Shown in pieces: positions 57,901 through 64,000 of a DNA stretch of 64,000 nucleotides; the stretch's first letter is position 1; each line of letters begins with the position of its first letter. Made by a program: the position numbers and the translations under genes. The DNA is from Aricia agestis (Eukaryota > Arthropoda > Insecta > Lepidoptera > Lycaenidae), in contig NC_056418.1 of assembly GCF_905147365.1 (NCBI RefSeq), positions 8,803,262-8,867,261 of the forward strand. Direction: 5' to 3'. The notes beneath the pieces are model-generated. The model was not told the DNA's origin and ran no database searches. It saw only the letters and a list, made by a program, of their open reading frames with translations.

Positions 57901-60900
57901 GTGTAGGTATACTGAGCTAGGGTTAATACAAGAATGAGGCTTGCGGCCCGCCTTTAGTTTGTTTTGCCACCTTGTGGCTCTTGCCTGCCAAAAGGTTGCT
58001 GACCGCTGACTTAAAGGATTGTGATGCAATGTTACGAAATTTATTAAAATATGATTCAAGAGGCAGTTAATAGTTCATCGATTGAACATTCCATAGAAGG
58101 AATGTAATAAGTTCATCTATAAAAAAATCTTAATTTTACAGCTACACAAATCTTGATGATGTACTAAGTCCAGGATGCTTGTTCCATGCTAACGATGACT
58201 CCTGTCTACAAACCTTTGACAACATGATCAACAAGTCACAAAAAGAGGTTATGTTTGATCTGTACAACAAGTTGTCTAAAATTGATGTACAGAAATCACC
58301 CGGGCCAAAGACATTGTTGAAAGTTACTCCATTGAGCTTGGAGAAAATTGTATCTGCTTCTAAAGGTAAATTCTTGGTCCTTTCAATTTTAAATGTACTA
58401 AAGTCTAGTCGTGAACCACATAGAAAGTAAAGGCTTGTCGCTAATAGGCTACTTGACCTATATTCAATTTCATTGAACAAATGCATATTTCTAGTAGAAC
58501 TTGGCCGAGGAAACCGTATTTCACGTACGTACCCTTTTCATCAAATAAAAGCTTATGATTGATAGATAAAGTCGATTTGAAAATATGATTTTATGAAAAT
58601 AGGATTTGTACTGACGAAAACGCTTGCAGTACTTCCGATTTGGATGTGACGTCATCAGACTCGTAATTTAATATCTTTTATTTATCGCGCTCGTTATATG
58701 TAAGTTTATTTGTACATAAATAATAAGAATAAGCCTAGAAAGATTTGTAAAATATATTTTCTTGAATAATTCAAATAAAACATCAGTTTTATATATTATC
58801 TCCATTTATTGTAGACGGGAAATGAAATGGCCAAAACTTTTCTCCAAAAGTTTTCAACATTACAAATGATTTCTAATTTCTTATTTAATACTTTTATAAT
58901 TATTGGGCACTTTTAGACTCGTACATTTAGCACATAAAAAAATGTTCAGTAAAAAAGTTTAAAATACAAAACGTATGACGTCACACTATGGCGGACAGTG
59001 TTTTCGGCGCCATTAATAATTATTTATTATTTATTTAATCAGGACACCTGTTTGGTGTCCTGATACATACATTGAAATATCATTAAAATAAGCATATTAA
59101 TTATTATAAATTTTTAATGTGCAGGTGACACGGCATTTATAATCAAAACTCCACAAAATACAACATGAAATTATTAACTACTAAACTAAAGAACAATTAC
59201 TTAAATGAATTATATATTGTGTGATTGTTAACTAACAACAATTTTCAAGCAAAGTATATATTACATTAATAACAAAATTTCTGAGTAAAACTTAAAACTA
59301 TGATAAGTACCTATTATTACATAATAATTATTTTATTTTATTACATTGAGATATTATTGCAAATTAAATTATATTAAGATTAAACATGTCAATGAATGTT
59401 CAATATATAGCAAAAAGTCAGAATTAAAATGTGTATACAAAAACAAAATCATAATAAGTAATTTAATAGATGTCAAATAGAGAATTATTATAAACATGAA
59501 TAGATAATATACTTTTATTTATTAATAATGATTATATCATAGATATGTCACTATAAGGTAAGTATATTTTTCAATTAACATTTTTATGGGTTTCTACTTT
59601 TTACTGTGTAAAATATTAAAATATTAGTTTTTTTTGTTAAATGAATGATTAAGAAGCGATTAGCATGAAGAAAAAAGTAGGTCAAGTAGCCTATTGCGCG
59701 TATGGCGCTGTCTCGTTTCTATATTATGTAAGTGATATCCATATTTTGCGGCGTGAAAGAGACGTTTCTTTCTACGTCCTCCGCGACCGGACTTAACTAT
59801 AACTATCATTATTAATTTTGAGATAATAAGCGAGTTTTGATAAATTCAATAGCATTTAGCAATCATGCTCATTTCACTTCAATTCATAAATAGCTTGGAC
59901 AAACATGTTGAACTGCAAACCTCACATGTGACAATGATTATATCAATGTTAAAAAACTTATCACATTTACAGGTAACTATGACATAATCGAGAAGCACTT
60001 AGGCATACTGCAGCAGGCTTTAGGTGTGGTGGAGACCCTGAAGTCTCCGAAACGAGTGCTACAGGAGCTGCTGATGAGCATAGAGAAACAAGTCGTACAG
60101 AGTCTCGCGGCTAGCGGTGACTCCACTAGTGTTCTACATCAGGTTAGAGGGGTATTTAGTGGGAATTTATAAAAGTTTTAAGAGACTGTTTAAAACGACT
60201 TGTGCAAAGTGTAAAATATGACTTACCAAACAAAGAAGTTTATTCATTAACAATTGACGGGTCTATGTGATTTTGCAGATCAAAGATTTGGTCAGATTAT
60301 GTCAATCCAATGTTAGGTCATAGGTGTGATCTGTCGGATGGGTTTAACATAACGCGACCAAATTAAGCAGGTCCACCATATGCCTAAGATTCAACTTCTC
60401 TGATAGTATAAGGCCGTGTGGCTTGATGTAAAATGGACCTTCCGCGACTTTAATTATCATTTAGTTCTACTTTTAGAAGCAGCTTAAGAGGCCGGGTGCC
60501 ATCGAAATTCTCATCAAAATCAAAAATATTTATTTCCAAATAGGTTAACAAAGTTAACTTTTAGAACGTCGTGTCTAAATGAGGCCTACCACCGGTTCGG
60601 GAACTACCCCGCCGAGAAGAACCGGCGTAAGAAACTCATACATACATAATACCAAAATCATTTTCTCATACGAAAATATTTAACATGTTGCAGTTTGAGT
60701 TATTTTTCAGTTTAAAATAGTAATTACCCAGATTCCTGCATAAAAATTTACTATAAAAAATTTATAATACTAAAAAATATTTTTTAGTATAGGTATGTAT
60801 GTATGTATGTTTGAGAATTTCAATGGCACCTGGCCCCTTAAAGCCTTCCATGCTGTCAATATTACCCAAATGTCAATATTTGGATAATGAAACAAAATTC

Positions 60901-63734
60901 AAGAACAACTTGCGAAAATTTGTAATTCATACTATTATGTCTCATATTTTTTCTGTATTTAATTAACATTCCAGGAAGTTGTATATTTTATATTGTTTCC
61001 TGAAAGCATTTTTGTTTTAGATGCTTAAAGTTCATGAATCAGTTTAAATTAGTAAAAAATATCTGCAAGACCTTAATGTAGTAACCTAACGTTACTAAAT
61101 TCGTCTACGAGAACAGAAAGGATGACCTAAGCTTCCTCAAAAAGAATCGTGATGATCAGCCAGCAGCGTCCCAACCCAGCAATAAGGCGAACTCATCCTC
61201 CGCAAGTGAAGCATCACGGGAGAACAAAAAAGAGGATGAGAAAGAGAGAGATAAAAATGAAATTAGGAAGTCTCTAAACTCAACGGCCAAATTAAAAGCG
61301 TTTGTGGGCTCCATCAAAAAAGTACTTCATCGTGAAAGAATGATCGAGGATAAAAACACCCTTTCTCGGATCAAGGCTTCGTCACAAACAAATCGGCAGG
61401 CTTTAGCAATGGAGGCTTTTTTGAGGGAACCATCTACACAAACACCGGCAAATAAAAACAAAAGATATAGGGCTGATCTCGGGCAAGTGCTCCCGCCAAA
61501 ACTCAGACTGGCCCAGAACCCCGAAGATCATATAATAAATGCCTTCCTCGAGTTCCAGGCGATAATAAGAGCAAATAAGACCATAAAGCTCTTGACCTGC
61601 AAGATCATACAGGCCTATCAGCGGAAAAATCAAAAGCTGTTAGAAGTGAGACTCGAGGATGCAAAAGCTGCCATATACGACAATGTCACCTCCACAATAA
61701 TTGCCGGGGCGATGACAGGGCAGTATATGGCGGCATTAAGTGCCGACTGCGGATTCGTGGTTCCGGACGAGGATGAGGCAAAACGCACGGGAACACTCAA
61801 ATTTATCACAAAATCTGAGGATCCAATAGTGGTAATAGCGGAATGTACCAGAATAATGCTGGAAGGATACTAGAAATGGCAGAAGTCCTATCTGGGGACC
61901 CCGAATCCAGCATGGACTGGGATATATTCGCGAAACCTATCAACTACTCGTGGGTCAATGGGGTTCCTGGATGTGGGAAGACAACTTGGATCATTAATAA
62001 CTTCAATGAGGAAACAGACGTTATAATAACAACGACAATCGAAGCAGCCGAGGATCTAAAGCAAAGGCTATCGCTACGAACTGGCAACAAAGTTAAAGAT
62101 AAAGTTCGTACCATGGCCTCTTTGCTGGTAAATGGGACAAAAGAAACCTACAAAAGGTTGATAGTTGACGAGGCCCTCATGAACCATTTCGGCTCAATCG
62201 TCATGGCGAATCAGTTAACAGGCGCCAACGATGTCATCCTCATTGGAGATATTAACGAACTCCCGTTTATAGAGCGTGAAAACCTCTTTAAACTTAATTA
62301 CACTTGTCCAAACCTGGTAACCAGCATCACCCAGGGGTTGTCTTGCACACACAGGAGCCCTATGGATGTGGCATACGCCTTAAGCATGGTCTATAATAAC
62401 ATCTATTCATCGAAGGAAATTGTGCGGTCCCTAAAGCTAATGAAGTATACAGGAGCGAGAATACCTAAAACCGATCTAAATACCCTGTATCTTGTCCACA
62501 CACAAGAGAAGAAAGCAGCCCTCACTAATACAGGCTATGGATCGGGAACGGACTCTCGCGTCCTCACAATCCATGAAGCTCAGGGATTAACGAGTCTCTC
62601 GGTGATCATCATACAGACCAAGTCCCGAAAGCTGGCAATCCATGACAGCGTTCCTCATGCAGTTGTAGCCATATCTCGGCACACTAACACCTGTGTCTAT
62701 TACACTGACACTGATGGAGACGCTGTGGCAAGCTTCATAAAAAGAGCCACGGAGGTGTCAACCGAACACATAAAAGATTATAACATAAAAATGGCTATAA
62801 AAGACAGGAACGATAAAGTCCTAAGCCACATGGCGGGTAGATTCGACACAGAACGATATCTCTTTAACACACTAGAAACTCCACCCAGCTTGAGTGACCC
62901 CTCTCCACCAAGCCAATGTCACAGCATCTAAAGGCAAAGGGTGGAGCAGCATAAAACCTAAGGAAATCGGAAAATGTCGGATCTACTGGCCGCCACACCG
63001 ACTGGGACCTCACCGTTCAAAACATTAATATTATTATTATGTAATTTATAAAACAATAAATATATATTTATTTATTATATGTATAACATATTTTTACCAA
63101 CGATATCAAAATAACTTTTACGCTTCGCTTTGATTTTTCTCTTAAAATAGAAGACAATAATTTAAATATTAATAAAATCTTAGTAATAACGTGTGAAATA
63201 TTACACCTTTGGCTTTATTTGTATTTCTTGTGTTGTTACTGCACTGTCGGAAGGCACACGACGGCATTCTGGAGCGAAATGTAGCGAAAAACAACGCAGT
63301 AATTAATGAATTAAACACGTCCGGCTGTTACCGCGTCCTAAGGCACACTGCTCTCAGATGAGTGAGCTCACTCATTTCGAGGGTGACACATTTTCGCGCT
63401 GACGATTGTATGGCAACTTTTCTAACGTTCTAATTCTATGCTTTTTACAGATAACACATCTAATAAAAACAAGGAAGGAAAAGAACCTAGCACTTGAAAA
63501 TCTGTTAGCGTTACTAGTACATGTCTACTCATTGACTGGCACTGAAGTAGTGTTCACTAAAGAACATGAGGACAGTTTACAAGACGCGCTAGCGGTGGCC
63601 ATATTTGAGGACAACAAGACCATGTTCCCAAATGACTCCGGGTACATTGTTACTCCTGAGGAGTGTGATGAGATATCTAAAAGAGTTATGGAAAGGCTGA
63701 GGGATGTGTCACAGATGAGAAAGATATTGCACAA
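54994..63734 (+). CDS. SCFD2: Sec1 family domain-containing protein 2, 3' end beyond window
   Basis: Seven coding exons: 54994-55167, 56026-56277, 56894-57199, 57400-57572, 58142-58365, 59973-60142, 63451-63734. The phases agree at every junction and all introns are GT-AG. The start is the ATG of MASIKEFTKECWTEVYNRII. 527 complete codons are seen; vertebrate SCFD2 has roughly 680 residues, so about a quarter is missing to the right. Diagnostic segments are SLIIVDRTLDLCAVTTHTME and LPRFPGHSNEVAVNM in exon 4, and LLALLVHVYSLTGTEVVFTK in exon 7. SCFD2 belongs to the Sec1/Munc18-like (SM) group, implicated in vesicle trafficking with SNARE or tethering partners; its exact role is poorly defined. 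It starts about 0.8 kb after COX6A. Introns hold several MITEs, a perfect palindrome and, in intron 6, a viral helicase insertion. No exon is broken. Confidence 0.92.
55274..55632. mobile_element. hAT-like MITE in SCFD2 intron 1
   Basis: The ends TAGGGTTGCCATCCG and GATGACAACCA are short imperfect inverted repeats. TATGTGAACA flanks both sides (55264-55273, 55633-55642); at least 8 bp of this is a target duplication. The interior has GTCCGG-rich stretches. Confidence 0.7.
55759..55846. repeat. Perfect 88-bp palindrome with no spacer
   Basis: The left 44 bases start ACACTAATAAAACAATATTT and end CCACTATATTT; the right 44 are their exact reverse complement, with no loop. The match stops abruptly outside (A at 55758 against C at 55847). 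It lies in SCFD2 intron 1. Confidence 0.95.
56285..56450. repeat. Dispersed ACGTAGG repeat in SCFD2 intron 2
   Basis: TTTGGATTGTGTCAATTCAA, GACATAACACAACCATAATA, CGTAGG and CCTATGAATCAACTTTCTC match the family at 41625, 57205 and 60240. It starts a few bases after the exon 2 donor. Confidence 0.55.
56695..56872 (+). repeat. Dispersed repeat with CCGAGCG..CGCTCGGT motif
   Basis: GAAGGAAGATCTTCTGACCG, GCATGCTCGGTCAGGCCGA and CGATAGCGCGATGCAGGATT. The reverse copy starts near 63915 at the right edge of the window. Class unknown. Confidence 0.6.
57205..57305. repeat. Dispersed ACGTAGG repeat in SCFD2 intron 3
   Basis: CATAGGCAGATGACGTACCT, CATCATTTGGTCGGATTATG and TCAACTTAATGCAAG; a partial copy adjoining the exon 3 donor. 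Confidence 0.5.
57776..58008. mobile_element. hAT MITE in SCFD2 intron 4 (perfect 8-bp TSD)
   Basis: CAGCGGTCGGCAACACGCGG at the left and GTTGCTGACCGCTG at the right. Both sides carry ACTTAAAG (57768-57775, 58009-58016). GCGGCCCGC blocks near both ends. 233 bp. Confidence 0.87.
58443..59695. mobile_element. Long inverted-repeat element in SCFD2 intron 5 (candidate)
   Basis: AATAGGCTACTTGACCTA at 58443 and TAGGTCAAGTAGCCTATT at 59678 are exact 18-bp inverted repeats 1.25 kb apart. The interior is AT-rich, with a hairpin AGGACACC..GGTGTCCT near 59041-59062 and no long frame. I see no clear target duplication, so this is a candidate only. Confidence 0.5.
60240..60415. repeat. Dispersed ACGTAGG repeat in SCFD2 intron 6
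   Basis: GATTTGGTCAGATTATGTCA, GATCTGTCGGATGGGTTTAA, CATAACGCGACCAAATTAAG and TTCAACTTCTCTGATAGTA match the family at 41625 and 56285. Confidence 0.6.
60521..60640 (-). mobile_element. LINE 3' UTR fragment (jockey-like)
   Basis: GGCCTACCACCGGTTCGGG, CCGCCGAGAAGAACCGGCG and TAAGAAACTC match the tail at 50797-50935 in the same orientation. Confidence 0.6.
61085..61873 (+). pseudogene. Endogenous viral element: frame upstream of the helicase
   Basis: An open frame of about 262 codons with no in-frame ATG until 61340, bounded on the left by a TAA at 61082. That implies it is the truncated interior of a longer viral protein. The first 70 residues are hydrophilic and rich in K, E, S and N (SSSASEASRENKKEDEKERD). 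Later parts are mixed alpha-helical-looking (RADLGQVLPPKLRLAQNPED; VTSTIIAGAMTGQYMAALSA). I recognise no methyltransferase or protease motif. It overlaps the helicase frame by 31 bases and sits in a different frame. That could be a genuine viral overlap or an old one-base indel within one polyprotein. Base composition is closer to 45% GC, unlike the AT-rich intron around it. Confidence 0.6.
61843..62931 (+). CDS. Endogenous viral superfamily 1 RNA helicase (alphavirus-like)
   Basis: An uninterrupted 362-codon frame in SCFD2 intron 6. All SF1 viral-helicase motifs are in order: motif I NGVPGCGKTTW (residues 39-49, Walker A); motif II RLIVDEALMNHFG (105-117, Walker B); motif III VILIGDINELPF (131-142); motif IV SCTHRSPMDV (167-176); motif V LTIHEAQGLTSLSVI (241-255); motif VI HAVVAISRHTNT (272-283). 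This pattern is the Viral_helicase1 family of plus-strand RNA viruses in the alphavirus-like supergroup. In those viruses it unwinds RNA and provides NTPase/5'-triphosphatase activity during replication. The frame stops soon after the helicase with no polymerase domain. That is either a truncated copy or a replicase arrangement with the polymerase separate. No catalytic residue is visibly lost. Start uncertain (ATG 61843 or 61876). Whether it is expressed is unknown. Confidence 0.88.
   Translation: MYQNNAGRILEMAEVLSGDPESSMDWDIFAKPINYSWVNGVPGCGKTTWIINNFNEETDVIITTTIEAAEDLKQRLSLRTGNKVKDKVRTMASLLVNGTKETYKRLIVDEALMNHFGSIVMANQLTGANDVILIGDINELPFIERENLFKLNYTCPNLVTSITQGLSCTHRSPMDVAYALSMVYNNIYSSKEIVRSLKLMKYTGARIPKTDLNTLYLVHTQEKKAALTNTGYGSGTDSRVLTIHEAQGLTSLSVIIIQTKSRKLAIHDSVPHAVVAISRHTNTCVYYTDTDGDAVASFIKRATEVSTEHIKDYNIKMAIKDRNDKVLSHMAGRFDTERYLFNTLETPPSLSDPSPPSQCHSI
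62974..63051 (+). other. Short frame after the viral helicase, then AT-rich tail
   Basis: An ATG with MSDLLAATPTGTSPFKT, followed by a low-complexity ILLL run into AT-rich DNA and a stop. The GC-rich part could be the first codons of a downstream viral gene, cut at the integration boundary (about 63024). This is speculative. Confidence 0.3.
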
Positions 63735-63914
63735 GTAAGTTTATGCAGTACATTTATATTTTCAGGGTAGTATGTAGGTATATCATTAAAAATTCAGGAA
63801 AATGTGTTTGTCTGAAATAACATAGGATAATAATTGTATAGCACGATAAACAAATTGCTGAGATACAAAGTCGCACACAGTTTTTTGTTTTGTAAAATCT
63901 TTGTGTCGTAATCT

Positions 63915-64000
63915 CACAATCCTGCATCGCGCTATCGGAGTTTCCTAAGTGCGGCCTCGGCCTGGGTATATTACCTCGCTCGGTTGGAAGACCTTCCTTT
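63915..64000 (-). repeat. Dispersed repeat (CCGAGCG family), reverse, cut by the window edge
   Basis: CAATCCTGCATCGCGCTATC, GGCCTCGGCCTGGGTATATT and CTCGCTCGGTTGGAAGACC are the complement of 56695-56872. Confidence 0.6.

Overview
This is a 64-kb piece of an AT-rich insect nuclear genome, almost certainly a moth or butterfly. The evidence is the repeats: Lep1-like Helitrons (ends CTAGT after a small hairpin), two tRNA-headed SINE families with dispersed copies, the 'GGTTCCGTACC ... ACTTGGCC' repeat in about 13 copies, and the GGAGGAGG/AAGTCGGTT retroposon tails common in Lepidoptera. Genes have short exons, GT-AG introns and insect-like protein sequences. I cannot name the species.

Bases 1-44.9 kb: no protein-coding gene could be supported. 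The stretch is intergenic or intronic and is a layered archive of transposable elements: Helitrons of at least three 3'-end families, possible Helentron-type repeats, TTA-, TA-, TTAA- and 8-bp-TSD inverted-repeat elements, SINEs, and a mariner (24215-25720) whose transposase frame is split by a 209-bp hAT-like MITE.

Bases 44.9-47.0 kb: the last three exons of a host gene resembling the C-terminal end of an S6 kinase-like (S6KL/RPS6KL1) protein; its kinase core was not found upstream in the window. Bases 47.2-51.9 kb: dense nested transposons, including a pair of P-element-like transposons (8-bp TSDs, about 31-bp TIRs, THAP-domain exons). Bases 52.5-54.3 kb: COX6A, three exons, complete. Bases 55.0 kb to the window end: SCFD2 (Sec1-family domain-containing 2), first seven coding exons, running off the right edge.

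The last large SCFD2 intron carries an endogenous viral element: a long uninterrupted frame with all six motifs of an alphavirus-like superfamily 1 RNA helicase, preceded by an overlapping upstream frame. COX6A (respiratory complex IV), SCFD2 (SM-like vesicle trafficking) and the kinase-like gene are tandem on the + strand, but nothing suggests a shared function. The most noteworthy items are the viral helicase, the P/THAP element pair, the mariner interrupted by a MITE, a perfect 88-bp palindrome in SCFD2 intron 1, and a repeat family that fits Helentron architecture.
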